Assembly: GCA_016868895.1 (NCBI GenBank)
Contig: VGFK01000005.1
Location: 1-64,000 of the forward strand
DNA: 64,000 bases
Reading direction: 5' to 3'
Source of the DNA: Bacteroidota bacterium
Lineage (GTDB): Bacteria > Bacteroidota > Bacteroidia > Chitinophagales > Chitinophagaceae
Under the pieces are notes generated by a model. It saw only the letters and a list, made by a program, of their open reading frames with translations, was not told the DNA's origin and made no database searches. Position numbers and translations under genes: made by a program. Shown one piece after another: positions 23,990 through 32,673 of this stretch (positions within the stretch are counted from its first letter, which is position 1; the number at the start of each line of letters is the position of its first letter).

Positions 23990-24081
23990 ACTGCGGAACT
24001 AATTAAAATTCTGTGGTTTATGCAATAAATTGATCTCAAAAAGCGTTGCAATTTAGGTAAAATTGGAATTCGCCTTTGTAG

Positions 24082-24089
24082 TACATTTG
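24082..24089 (+). promoter_or_regulatory. -7 box upstream of ccmE
   Basis: TACATTTG fits TAnnTTTG, 16 bases before the ccmE ATG. It lies in the 116-base divergent gap between the ureohydrolase gene and ccmE, and no clear -33 TTTG is present. Confidence 0.45.
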
Positions 24090-24105
24090 CATATTCGTAA
24101 AAACT

Positions 24106-24531
24106 ATGAAAAAGATACATATCCTCGGCTTGATTTTGATCGCAGGTGCCATTGGCGCCCTGTTGACCATGATGGGTGACATCAGCACCTACGATTCAGT
24201 TGAATCCGCAAAGAAAAAGGAGGGCAAGTTTGTCCACCTGATCGCCAAGATCGACACTACACAACCGATCGTTTACGATCCGTTGATTGACCCTAATTAT
24301 CTGGCATTTACCGCCGTTGACTCCCTGGGATACAGCACAAAAGTGGTGTATAAAAATGCCAAGCCAACCGACTTTGAAAAAAGTGCTCGGGTGGTAATGA
24401 AAGGGTCCATGAACGGCGAAACATTTGAATGCAAGGAAATTGTTCTCAAGTGTCCATCTAAATACACCGATGAGCAAGGAGCTAACCCCGGTAAGTTAGC
24501 GGAAGAGCCTGCCATGAAGACCACGGAATAG
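24106..24531 (+). CDS. ccmE: Cytochrome c maturation heme chaperone CcmE (CxxxY form)
   Basis: The 141-residue protein has an N-terminal membrane anchor (HILGLILIAGAIGALLTMM) and an OB-fold periplasmic domain (KPTDFEKSARVVMKGSM). CcmE carries heme covalently and hands it to CcmF. The usual heme-binding motif is HxxxY; here the equivalent position is CPSKY (C116 to Y120), the CxxxY variant known from some anaerobes and archaea. It is followed after 22 bases by ccmF, and the two are probably cotranscribed. Confidence 0.85.
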   Translation: MKKIHILGLILIAGAIGALLTMMGDISTYDSVESAKKKEGKFVHLIAKIDTTQPIVYDPLIDPNYLAFTAVDSLGYSTKVVYKNAKPTDFEKSARVVMKGSMNGETFECKEIVLKCPSKYTDEQGANPGKLAEEPAMKTTE

Positions 24532-24553
24532 TGATCGCTAAACTGCTTATCTT

Positions 24554-27019
24554 ATGATTGAATACAATGGCGAACATCTGCTGATTGGGCAGATTGGAAT
24601 GTTTTTGACCTTATTGGCATTTTTTTCTGCATTGGTTGCAGCGTTTTCAAATTTTAGAGCAGCTGGGGCAGCAGACGCCATTCAGGAAAAGCCATGGCAG
24701 CGGTTGGCGCGCGTGAGCTTTATTTTGAATGTCTTGTCGGTAATCGGACTTTTTGTTACCCTCTACCTCATCATCTACAATCACTACTTTGAATACAAAT
24801 ACGCGCACCAACACTCCAAGCGGAGTTTGGATGTGCAGTACCTCTTGAGTTGTTTTTGGGAGGGCCAGGAAGGCAGTTTTATGCTCTGGGCTTTTTGGAA
24901 TGCGGTATTGGGACTCTTGCTGATTCGCTGGTCCAAGAAGTGGGAATATCCGGTAATGGCCATCATGAGTATGGCGCAGGTCTTTTTAGCGACGTTCCTC
25001 ATCGGTATTTATTTCTTTGATATCAAGATCGGTTCCAATCCATTTGTATTGATGCGCAGTGAGTTTCCGGATGCTCCAATATTCCGGGATCCCGATTATC
25101 TGACCAAATACATTACAGACGGTAACGGATTGAATATTTTGTTGCAGAATTATTGGATGGTGATTCATCCCCCCATTTTGTTTTTGGGATTTGCCAGCTC
25201 CATTGTTCCGTATGCGTACGTTGTTGCCGGTTTGTGGAAAAAAGATCATTCCGGATGGTTGCGTCCAGCAATGCCTTGGGCCTTGTTCTGTGCGGGTATT
25301 TTGGGACTCGGCATCATGATGGGTGCGGCATGGGCCTATGAGTCGCTTACCTTCGGAGGCTATTGGGCCTGGGATCCTGTGGAGAATGCTTCAATGGTGC
25401 CATGGCTCTTACTGGTGGCGGGAATCCATACCATGTTAATTTACAAGAGCACCGGTCATTCGCTCAAAAGCAGTTACCTCTTCATTGCTCTTTCGCATCT
25501 GCTGGTTTTGTATTCTACATTCCTCACGCGCACTGGCGTTTTGGGCGATACCTCTGTTCACTCGTTTACAGGAGAAGGCAGCACGTTATATTGGCACCTG
25601 ATCATCATGCAGTTGTTTTTTATTGCTGTGCCGATCTACTTGTACTACCGCGACCGAAAAAATATTCCTGTGGTGCACAAAGAGGAAAGCATGAACTCAC
25701 GGGAGTTTTGGATGTTTGTCGGTTCACTTTTACTGCTGATCTCTGCAGTGTACATCATTGTGCTGACATCGCTTCCATTCATCAATAAATTATTTGGAAC
25801 GTCCTGGGCAATTGGTGAGAACGTTGAGTACGTCTATAACCGCATCATGATTCTTGTTGCTATTCTTTTAGGAGCACTGACAGGATGTGTGCAGTACTTC
25901 AAGTACAAGGATACCTCACGCAAATACATTTGGTCTAAGTTGCTCATCCCAACCATTATTGCAGTAGTGCTTTCCGCGGCAGTCAGCATTTTCGGTGAAG
26001 TGAATTACGACAAGTTTGGCTTGGGATTTCTAATTGGTATACATGTGGCCTTGTGGACCGCTATCTATACCATTGTTACCAATGCCTCTTACCTGATTTC
26101 TGTCATGAAATGGAAATGGAAGGCAGCTGGCGCATCGATCACGCACGTTGGGTTTGGAATGATGCTCTTGGGTATTCTCATCTCATCCTCTAAAAAAGAA
26201 CTCATTTCCAAGAATGCAGGCGGAATTGCAGTGACAGGTTTAAAAGATGCCAAGGGGAGGGACGAAGATCCATTGGAAAATGTAACCTTACTCAAAGGGG
26301 TTCCTGTGAAAATGGGTAAATACGTGGTCACGTATTACGGTGATTCTACAGTTGAACGTTCCGATAAGGTCTTTTTCAATATTCGATTCATTGAAGTGGA
26401 TGAAAATGATTCCATAAAGGATGCTTTTACTATAATGCCCAATGCATTTCTGGTAAAAAGTGAAAATAATTCACAGCTTTCATCGAATCCCGGTTCGCGC
26501 CACTATGTGTCAGAAGATATTTTCGTTTACATCACATCATGGCTGAATCCTGACAGCATAAAGGATACAACCACCACTCGGTTTACGGCCATTCAGGAAG
26601 GCGACACTGTATTTTATTCTAAAGGGTTTATCGTGATCAATAAAATGCTGCAGGCGAATAAAAACGACAACAAAGATCTTCCGATGGTAGACAGTGCCTG
26701 GGTTTCAGAAGTGACCGTGGAATCAACTGAAGGATACACCTATAAACAAAGCCCCGCCTTAATGGTTAGGGGAGGTGTTGCAATTCTCAAGAATGATACC
26801 ATCATGGAGCAACGTTTGGTGCTCTCCATGCGCAAGGATCCTGCTTCAGGAAAAGTTCAACTGGGTATTCGTGAACCAGATGCAATGGTACGCTACATCA
26901 CGCTGAAGGCCTATCGTTTTCCATGGATCAATGTGCTTTGGATTGGAACCATTGTCATGGTCCTTGGTTTCATGATCAGTGTGGCGTTTAGGATTCGGAG
27001 TAAGCTCTATATGGCTTAG
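24554..27019 (+). CDS. ccmF: Heme lyase CcmF (cytochrome c assembly protein)
   Basis: The 821-residue membrane protein has many transmembrane helices, with the tryptophan-rich heme-handling motif GGYWAWDPVENASMVPWLLL near residue 270 and histidines such as MVIHPPILFLGF. It attaches heme from CcmE to apocytochrome c at the periplasmic face. It is longer than typical CcmF (about 650); the extra is mainly a periplasmic domain (about residues 555-790) before the last helix. The other ccm genes are not in the window. The stop is followed directly by a heptamer repeat. Confidence 0.92.
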   Translation: MIEYNGEHLLIGQIGMFLTLLAFFSALVAAFSNFRAAGAADAIQEKPWQRLARVSFILNVLSVIGLFVTLYLIIYNHYFEYKYAHQHSKRSLDVQYLLSCFWEGQEGSFMLWAFWNAVLGLLLIRWSKKWEYPVMAIMSMAQVFLATFLIGIYFFDIKIGSNPFVLMRSEFPDAPIFRDPDYLTKYITDGNGLNILLQNYWMVIHPPILFLGFASSIVPYAYVVAGLWKKDHSGWLRPAMPWALFCAGILGLGIMMGAAWAYESLTFGGYWAWDPVENASMVPWLLLVAGIHTMLIYKSTGHSLKSSYLFIALSHLLVLYSTFLTRTGVLGDTSVHSFTGEGSTLYWHLIIMQLFFIAVPIYLYYRDRKNIPVVHKEESMNSREFWMFVGSLLLLISAVYIIVLTSLPFINKLFGTSWAIGENVEYVYNRIMILVAILLGALTGCVQYFKYKDTSRKYIWSKLLIPTIIAVVLSAAVSIFGEVNYDKFGLGFLIGIHVALWTAIYTIVTNASYLISVMKWKWKAAGASITHVGFGMMLLGILISSSKKELISKNAGGIAVTGLKDAKGRDEDPLENVTLLKGVPVKMGKYVVTYYGDSTVERSDKVFFNIRFIEVDENDSIKDAFTIMPNAFLVKSENNSQLSSNPGSRHYVSEDIFVYITSWLNPDSIKDTTTTRFTAIQEGDTVFYSKGFIVINKMLQANKNDNKDLPMVDSAWVSEVTVESTEGYTYKQSPALMVRGGVAILKNDTIMEQRLVLSMRKDPASGKVQLGIREPDAMVRYITLKAYRFPWINVLWIGTIVMVLGFMISVAFRIRSKLYMA

Positions 27020-27020
27020 T

Positions 27021-27075
27021 GGGTTGTAGGTTGTATGTTGTACGTTGTAGGTTGTATGTTGTACGTTGTAGGTTA
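27021..27075. repeat. Heptamer array between ccmF and DUF4294
   Basis: A 21-base unit (GTTGTAGGTTGTATGTTGTAC) occurs about 2.5 times, that is eight heptamers, in G-rich orientation from just after the ccmF stop. Its last bases GGTTA run into a TAATTTTG promoter-like box. Confidence 0.85.
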
Positions 27076-27081
27076 ATTTTG
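27074..27081 (+). promoter_or_regulatory. -7 box at the repeat junction
   Basis: TAATTTTG matches TAnnTTTG; its first two bases are the end of the heptamer array. It ends one base before the GTG start of the DUF4294 gene, so a transcript starting there would be leaderless or nearly so. Confidence 0.35.
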
Positions 27082-27082
27082 G

Positions 27083-27688
27083 GTGGTGAGAATTTTAATT
27101 TCCATAGTACTTTTTTCTCTGTTGTGCAGTGCGCATGCGCAGCAGTCGCGGTACGGTCCCAACGACACACTGGTGGTCCCTTATCTGGTGTACAACGGGG
27201 ACACGATGACCTATGCCCAACTGGACATGGTGATGGTCTATGGAAATCTCTCTGGCAAAGACCGTAACGCTCGAAAACAATGGACGCGGCTGCGCAATGC
27301 TGTGTATGTGACCTATCCTTATGCAAAGAAAGCAGGGTACATCATCAATGATGTCAATGCTCAGCTGACCCGAATGCAGGATGCACGTGCACGCAAGAAA
27401 TACCTCAGCTCTCGCGAAAAAGAATTGAAGAAAGAATTTACTGAACCGCTGACGGCGCTATCGGTTTATCAAGGCAAAGTGTTGATGAAGCTCATCAATC
27501 GAGAAACGAGCAACAATTGTTACACGATCATCAAAGAATACCGCGGTGGTTTTTCGGCACGGTTCTGGCAGACTCTTGCCTGGATATTCGGCAGCAGTTT
27601 GAAACAGGAGTATGATCCCAATGGTGAAGATGCAGAAATGGAAGCCATTGTTCAGGAAGTCGCCCGCATGTATGGCCATGCAGAGTAA
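27083..27688 (+). CDS. DUF4294 secreted protein
   Basis: The 201-residue protein has a signal peptide (RILISIVLFSLLCSAHAQQ) and the DUF4294 core: RKQWTRLRNAVYVTYPYAKK and LTALSVYQGKVLMKLINRET, then NCYTIIKEYRGGFSARFWQT. DUF4294 is a Bacteroidota family of unknown function with an essentially invariant YPYA segment. The start is GTG (27083 or 27086); no ATG precedes the signal peptide. The gene lies directly after a heptamer repeat and 27 bases before bshB1. Confidence 0.8.
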   Translation: MVRILISIVLFSLLCSAHAQQSRYGPNDTLVVPYLVYNGDTMTYAQLDMVMVYGNLSGKDRNARKQWTRLRNAVYVTYPYAKKAGYIINDVNAQLTRMQDARARKKYLSSREKELKKEFTEPLTALSVYQGKVLMKLINRETSNNCYTIIKEYRGGFSARFWQTLAWIFGSSLKQEYDPNGEDAEMEAIVQEVARMYGHAE

Positions 27689-27715
27689 TGCGTATATTCG
27701 CCGCGAAATCTTATC

Positions 27716-28453
27716 ATGAAACTTGACGTTTTGGCTTTTGGGGTGCACCCCGATGATGTGGAACTCAGTTGTGCCGGCACGCTGATCAACGAGATCAGAA
27801 AAGGAAGGCGTGCAGGGGTGATCGACCTTACTGCGGGTGAATTGGGAACACGCGGAACCGCAGAAACCCGCACCACGGAAGCGGCAAAGGCTGCTGAAAT
27901 CATGGGGTTGTCCATTCGCGAAAACCTAGGCATGCGGGATGGATTTTTTCAAAACGACGAAGCACACCAATTGCAGGTGATTCGCGCCATTCGCACCTAC
28001 CAGCCTGAAATTATTTTAGCCAATATTTTGGAAGACCGTCACCCCGACCACGGTCGCGCTGGCAAACTGGTCCGTGATGCCGCTTTTCTCTCGGGACTCA
28101 CAAAAATCGAAACGGTCGATACCCAAGGTGTTGTCCAGCAGCGCTGGCGACCCAAAATGGTCTTGCATTATATCCAAGATCGCTTGCATGAGCCGAATCT
28201 GGTGATCGATATCAGCGATGCATTTGAACAGCGCATGGAAGCAGTCAAGGCCTATGCCACGCAATTCCATGTGGCCCCTGATTCTGCCGCAGGAACCCAG
28301 ACCTATATCTCTACTCCAGATTTTATGGAGGCACTGGTTTCGCGTTGGCGACTCATGGGCAAGCGCATCGGTGTGAAGTACGCAGAAGGATTTGTCGCCG
28401 AGAAATCCATCGGACTCCGATCGTTGAACGATCTCATCTTGATTGAAACCTAA
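27716..28453 (+). CDS. bshB1: Bacillithiol biosynthesis deacetylase BshB1
   Basis: The 245-residue protein starts MKLDVLAFGVHPDDVELSCA, with the HPDD metal motif of LmbE-like deacetylases, and has LTAGELGTRGTAETR and DRHPDHGRAGKLVRDA (zinc histidine). It matches BshB1, which deacetylates GlcNAc-malate in the second step of bacillithiol synthesis. The length is typical. bshA and bshC are not in the window. It is followed after 22 bases by aguB, with no evident functional link. Confidence 0.9.
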   Translation: MKLDVLAFGVHPDDVELSCAGTLINEIRKGRRAGVIDLTAGELGTRGTAETRTTEAAKAAEIMGLSIRENLGMRDGFFQNDEAHQLQVIRAIRTYQPEIILANILEDRHPDHGRAGKLVRDAAFLSGLTKIETVDTQGVVQQRWRPKMVLHYIQDRLHEPNLVIDISDAFEQRMEAVKAYATQFHVAPDSAAGTQTYISTPDFMEALVSRWRLMGKRIGVKYAEGFVAEKSIGLRSLNDLILIET

Positions 28454-28475
28454 CTCATCATTTATACACCAAGCC

Positions 28476-29345
28476 ATGTCGCGTATCAAAACCGGACTCG
28501 TTCAAATGAGTTGTACTGCCGATGGAAAGTCCAATATGGACAAAGCCATTGCGGGTGTTCGTGAAGCTGCAGCAAAAGGAGCACAAATCGTTTGCCTGCA
28601 AGAACTGTTTACCTCTCTTTATTTCTGTGATGTGGAGGACTATGAGCACTTTAAATTAGCGGAATCCATTCCGGGTCCTTCTACGGATCAATTATCAGTG
28701 CTTGCAAAAGAACTAGAAGTAGTGATCATTGCTTCACTCTTTGAAAAACGCGCACAGGGCATTTATCACAATACCACAGCAGTGCTGGACGCTGATGGAT
28801 CCTATCTGGGCAAGTACAGAAAAATGCATATTCCGGATGATCCGGCGTACTATGAAAAATTTTATTTCACTCCGGGTGATCTGGGGTATAAAGTCTTCAA
28901 GACCCGCTTTGCTACCATTGGGGTGTTGATTTGTTGGGATCAGTGGTACCCGGAGGCGGCACGCATTACCTCGCTGATGGGGGCGGAGATACTCTTTTAT
29001 CCTGCCGCCATTGGCTGGGCTACTTCACAGGATGCGGCAACCAACGATGAGCAATACGCAGCTTGGCAAACCATACAGCGCAGCCATGCTGTCGCCAACG
29101 GCGTACATGTGGTCAGTGTGAATCGGGTGGGACTGGAACAAAATGGCGCCATGAAATTCTGGGGCGGCTCGTTTGTTGCCAACCCGTTTGGCCGACTGCT
29201 TGCGCTTGCCTCCCACGATAACGAAGAAGTGATGGTGGTGGAACTTGATCTTTCCAAGATGGATAGCTACCGCACCCATTGGCCCTTTATGCGCGATCGC
29301 CGCATTGATTCCTATCACGAGATAACCAAGCGTTTCATCGATTGA
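28476..29345 (+). CDS. aguB: N-carbamoylputrescine amidase
   Basis: The 289-residue carbon-nitrogen hydrolase has the nitrilase-family triad: E43 (CLQELFTSLYF), K116 (GKYRKMHIPDD) and C153 (GVLICWDQWYPE). It converts N-carbamoylputrescine to putrescine, CO2 and ammonia. I use the ATG at 28476, where the family sequence MSRIKTGLVQMSC begins. The frame upstream adds eleven unrelated residues. aguA follows 2 bases later, giving the complete agmatine deiminase route to putrescine. Confidence 0.93.
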   Translation: MSRIKTGLVQMSCTADGKSNMDKAIAGVREAAAKGAQIVCLQELFTSLYFCDVEDYEHFKLAESIPGPSTDQLSVLAKELEVVIIASLFEKRAQGIYHNTTAVLDADGSYLGKYRKMHIPDDPAYYEKFYFTPGDLGYKVFKTRFATIGVLICWDQWYPEAARITSLMGAEILFYPAAIGWATSQDAATNDEQYAAWQTIQRSHAVANGVHVVSVNRVGLEQNGAMKFWGGSFVANPFGRLLALASHDNEEVMVVELDLSKMDSYRTHWPFMRDRRIDSYHEITKRFID

Positions 29346-29347
29346 TC

Positions 29348-30394
29348 ATGGTGCAACCCACTCCCCGTTCATTGGGCTATTATTTTCCTGCAGAATTTGC
29401 TCCTCATGCATCTACCTGGTTGAGCTGGCCGCATAAAGAAGCTTCCTGGCCGGGTAAAATAGCATCTATCTTTCCATCATATGTCGCGTTCATTCGTGCG
29501 CTTGCTCGCTTTGAAGACGTGAACATCAATGTAGTGGATGCCACTATGCAGCAGCACGCAATGGAGCTGTTGCAAGCAGGAGGTGCAGATGGTTCTCGGA
29601 TTCATTTCCACCTGCATCCCACCAATGATGCCTGGTGCCGCGATCACGGTCCCGCGTTTCTGCTCAACCGCAACGACCCATCCAAAAAAGCGGTGGTCGA
29701 CTGGAACTATAATGCCTGGGGCAATAAATATCCTCCTTATGACCTCGATGATGTAATTCCTACCCGCATCGCTGAAAAAATGGGCTTGCCTGTTTTTTAC
29801 CCCGGCATCATCATGGAAGGAGGTTCGGTTGATTTCAACGGTGAAGGAACCGTGATGACTTCTACCGCCTGTTTGCTCAATCCCAACCGCAATCCGCATC
29901 TCAATCAACAACAGATTGAACAGTACCTGATGGATTACTATGGACAAGATCAGGTACTCTGGGTGGATGAAGGAATCATCGGTGATGATACCGATGGGCA
30001 CATCGACGATACCGTACGCTTCATCAATGCCGATACCGTAGTTACAGTCATTGAAGAAAATAAAGCAGATGAAAATTACGCACTGCTGCAGCACAACCTT
30101 CGTCAGTTATCCGCCATGCGCTTGCTGAATGGAAAACAATTGAACATTATTGAACTGCCCATGCCGGATCCGGTGATCTGGGAGGGACAAGCCTTGCCCG
30201 CATCCTACGCCAATTTTTACATTGCCAATCAGCAAGTAATTGTGCCTACTTATCGAAGCAAGAAAGATCAACAAGTCCTGGACATTTTACAGAACTGTTT
30301 TTCGGATCGGGAAATGGTGGGCATTGATTCTACGGATATTATTTGGGGACTCGGAAGCTTTCACTGCCTCAGTCAACAAGAACCCGCCACCTAA
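29348..30394 (+). CDS. aguA: Agmatine deiminase
   Basis: The 348-residue protein has the guanidino-group-modifying fold: YYFPAEFAPHASTWLSWPHK at the start, TNDAWCRDHGPAFL, IIMEGGSVDFNGEGTV and DDTDGHIDDTVRF. The nucleophilic cysteine is C340 in GLGSFHCLSQQEP. It converts agmatine to N-carbamoylputrescine and ammonia, feeding AguB from the preceding gene. Start is the ATG at 29348. The last codons (Pro-Ala-Thr) lie in the arm of a mosaic repeat that continues past the stop. Confidence 0.93.
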   Translation: MVQPTPRSLGYYFPAEFAPHASTWLSWPHKEASWPGKIASIFPSYVAFIRALARFEDVNINVVDATMQQHAMELLQAGGADGSRIHFHLHPTNDAWCRDHGPAFLLNRNDPSKKAVVDWNYNAWGNKYPPYDLDDVIPTRIAEKMGLPVFYPGIIMEGGSVDFNGEGTVMTSTACLLNPNRNPHLNQQQIEQYLMDYYGQDQVLWVDEGIIGDDTDGHIDDTVRFINADTVVTVIEENKADENYALLQHNLRQLSAMRLLNGKQLNIIELPMPDPVIWEGQALPASYANFYIANQQVIVPTYRSKKDQQVLDILQNCFSDREMVGIDSTDIIWGLGSFHCLSQQEPAT

Positions 30395-30449
30395 CCCACA
30401 ACCCGCCGCTAGCACACCTATACAACATACAACGTACAACATACAACCT
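30382..30449. repeat. Mosaic repeat after aguA
   Basis: CCCGCCACC, then CCCACAACCCGCCGC (a decayed GC palindrome), then about four NTACAAC heptamers (ATACAACATACAACGTACAA). It begins within the last codons of aguA and ends just before the stop of the CDF transporter gene. Confidence 0.75.
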
Positions 30450-30453
30450 TTTT

Positions 30454-31443
30454 TTATATCTCATGCTTCTTATCACTCGAAATATTGTGCACATCCCAGG
30501 TGATGGATTTTTTGAAAGGGAATTTGCGCTCGGGACAATCTTTTTTCTGACAAATGCGGCAGGAGAAATCCATGCATCCGTCGGCATGCACAAATAATTC
30601 TACGCTCTCTCCAAATTCATTTTTTGCTATCGCTGAAAATTCATCAATTTCTGTATGGACTTGGTGCACATTCAGGAACCAGGGAACGGTGAGGTGACAA
30701 TCTACATGAATCACCGTTCCGAATTTGATGATGCGCAGGTTGTGAAGATCGACCCAGTTTTCTCGTCGACTCTGATTCATGCGCTGCACCAGTTTCTCCA
30801 ACAGTTCATGATCGGCTTCGTCCATGATTCCGGCAAGTGAACTGCGTACAATTGTATAACCGGTGTAAATGATGAAGAAGGCAAAGGCAATGGCTACCAG
30901 GCTATCCATCCAAATCCAATTGGTGAAATAGATCAGTGCCATGCCGGCAATGATGCCCAGGGTCGAGTAGGTGTCGCTTTGTAAATGCTTTCCCGATGCA
31001 ATCAAGGCGAGAGAATTGTTTCGGTTGCCCGTGCGGATGGCATACCACCCTGTGGCGTAGTTGACGATGGCCGTAAAGGCAATGATCGCCATACCCGTAT
31101 CGAGTTGCTGGATGATATGTGGGTGAATCAGGTTGTCGATGGCTTCGTAGATGATGATCAGTCCCGCAATGGCTACCAGACTTCCTTCCACCGCTGCTGA
31201 AACAAATTCCGCCTTTCCGTGTCCATATGGGTGTTCTTTATCGCGGGGTTGATAGGCGATGTATAGGCTATAGAGGCTGATGAATCCGGCCACCACGTTG
31301 ACGGTACTTTCGAGGGCATCGGTGAGCACAGCTACCGATTGGGTGAGCCACCAGGCGGCGATTTTGAATAGGAACAGAAAGACGGCTACCGTAGCGACGA
31401 TCTTCTGCATTCTGTAATTGAGGTCGGCTTGGGTGGGTCTCAT
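30454..31443 (-). CDS. Cation diffusion facilitator (CDF) metal transporter
   Basis: The 329-residue protein has about six transmembrane helices. Metal-site residues include VLTDALESTVN (D42, E45) in helix 2 and KHLQSDTYSTLG in helix 5. PRDKEHPYGHGKAEF is the typical loop after helix 2. A cytoplasmic dimer domain (VIHVDCHLTVPWFLNVHQVH) follows. After it comes a cysteine-rich tail, CMDFSCRICQKKDC, not usual in CDF proteins. It exports divalent metals by proton antiport; which metal is not clear. It converges on aguA with a repeat between them. Confidence 0.88.
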   Translation of the reverse strand: MRPTQADLNYRMQKIVATVAVFLFLFKIAAWWLTQSVAVLTDALESTVNVVAGFISLYSLYIAYQPRDKEHPYGHGKAEFVSAAVEGSLVAIAGLIIIYEAIDNLIHPHIIQQLDTGMAIIAFTAIVNYATGWYAIRTGNRNNSLALIASGKHLQSDTYSTLGIIAGMALIYFTNWIWMDSLVAIAFAFFIIYTGYTIVRSSLAGIMDEADHELLEKLVQRMNQSRRENWVDLHNLRIIKFGTVIHVDCHLTVPWFLNVHQVHTEIDEFSAIAKNEFGESVELFVHADGCMDFSCRICQKKDCPERKFPFKKSITWDVHNISSDKKHEI

Positions 31444-31509
31444 GGATGGAATTGTCTGTGAAAGTAGAGATTTGTCCTTTTATACCGAAATTTGCATCAA
31501 ACTTGCCGT

Positions 31510-32667
31510 ATGGATTTTACACTATCAGAAGAACAGCGGATGATTCAGCAAGCTGCACGTGATTTTGCGCAACAATCCTGCTTGCCTGGAGTAATCGATC
31601 GCGATGAACAACAAAAGTTTCCTCACGAGCAGGCCTTGCAATTGGCAGAGCTGGGATTCATGGGCATGATGGTCGATCCTGAATTTGGAGGAGCCGGATT
31701 GGACACCGTAAGTTATGTCTTGGCAATTGAAGAGATCAGCAAAGTGGATGCCAGCACAGGCGTGTGCATGAGTGTGAACAATAGTTTGGTATGCTGGGGA
31801 CTGGAAAAATATGGTACTGAGGAACAAAAACGCAAGTATCTCACGCCACTGGCTCAGGGGCGCAAAGACGGCGCCTTGTACCTTGGAGCGTTCTTGCTCA
31901 GCGAGCCGGAGGCCGGGTCGGATGCGACTTCTCAACGGACAACGGTTGAGGACAAAGGAGATCATTTTTTACTCAATGGCATTAAAAACTGGATTACCAA
32001 TGGATCCTCTGCCTCGGTATACCTGGTGATGGCGCAAGGAGATCCTGCAAATGGTCACAAAGGAATCAACACATTGATTGTTGAAAAAAACTGGCCCGGT
32101 GTGAGCGTTGGGGCAAAAGAAAACAAAATGGGCATTCGCGCCAGCGATACCCACAGCATATCGTTCACGGATGTGAAAGTCCCCAAAGAAAATTTAATCG
32201 CCGATCCTGGATTTGGATTTCAGTTTGCCATGAAAACACTTGATGGCGGTCGCATCGGCATTGCAGCACAGGCTCTTGGAATTGCCGGTGGAGCATACGA
32301 ACGTTCGGTGACCTATGCCAAAGAACGCAAGGCATTTGGAAAAGAGATTGCGCATCATCAGGCGATTCAATTTAAACTGGCCGATATGGCAACCCGCATA
32401 GAGGCAGCGAGGATGCTTTGTTATAAAGCAGCTTGGGAAAAAGATCAGGAGATGGATTATTCCACTTCCGCTGCAATGGCTAAGGTCTACGCTTCTGAAA
32501 CAGCGATGTGGGTGAGTACACAGGCTGTGCAGGTCCACGGTGGATACGGATACGTAAAAGAGTTCCACGTAGAACGGATGATGCGGGATGCAAAGATCAC
32601 AGAGATTTATGAAGGAACCAGTGAGGTCCAACGTATGGTGATTGGAAGAAAAGTGATTGGTAAATAA
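31510..32667 (+). CDS. Acyl-CoA dehydrogenase
   Basis: The 385-residue protein is of the short/medium-chain flavoprotein type. GAFLLSEPEAGSDATSQRTT and AVQVHGGYGYVKEFHVERMM are the two acyl-CoA dehydrogenase signatures. IYEGTSEVQRMVIGR carries the catalytic base E368. It oxidises acyl-CoA to enoyl-CoA and passes electrons to ETF. Start is the ATG at 31510, where MDFTLSEEQRMIQQ begins. The chain-length preference (butyryl-CoA-like) is inferred from overall similarity. The YggS-type gene follows 6 bases later. Confidence 0.92.
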   Translation: MDFTLSEEQRMIQQAARDFAQQSCLPGVIDRDEQQKFPHEQALQLAELGFMGMMVDPEFGGAGLDTVSYVLAIEEISKVDASTGVCMSVNNSLVCWGLEKYGTEEQKRKYLTPLAQGRKDGALYLGAFLLSEPEAGSDATSQRTTVEDKGDHFLLNGIKNWITNGSSASVYLVMAQGDPANGHKGINTLIVEKNWPGVSVGAKENKMGIRASDTHSISFTDVKVPKENLIADPGFGFQFAMKTLDGGRIGIAAQALGIAGGAYERSVTYAKERKAFGKEIAHHQAIQFKLADMATRIEAARMLCYKAAWEKDQEMDYSTSAAMAKVYASETAMWVSTQAVQVHGGYGYVKEFHVERMMRDAKITEIYEGTSEVQRMVIGRKVIGK

Positions 32668-32673
32668 TTGCAG

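Noticed and set aside
27021-27075. Heptamer arrays as a CRISPR array
   Set aside because: The unit is 7 bases with no spacers of constant length and no cas genes nearby; it is a short tandem repeat of a dispersed family.
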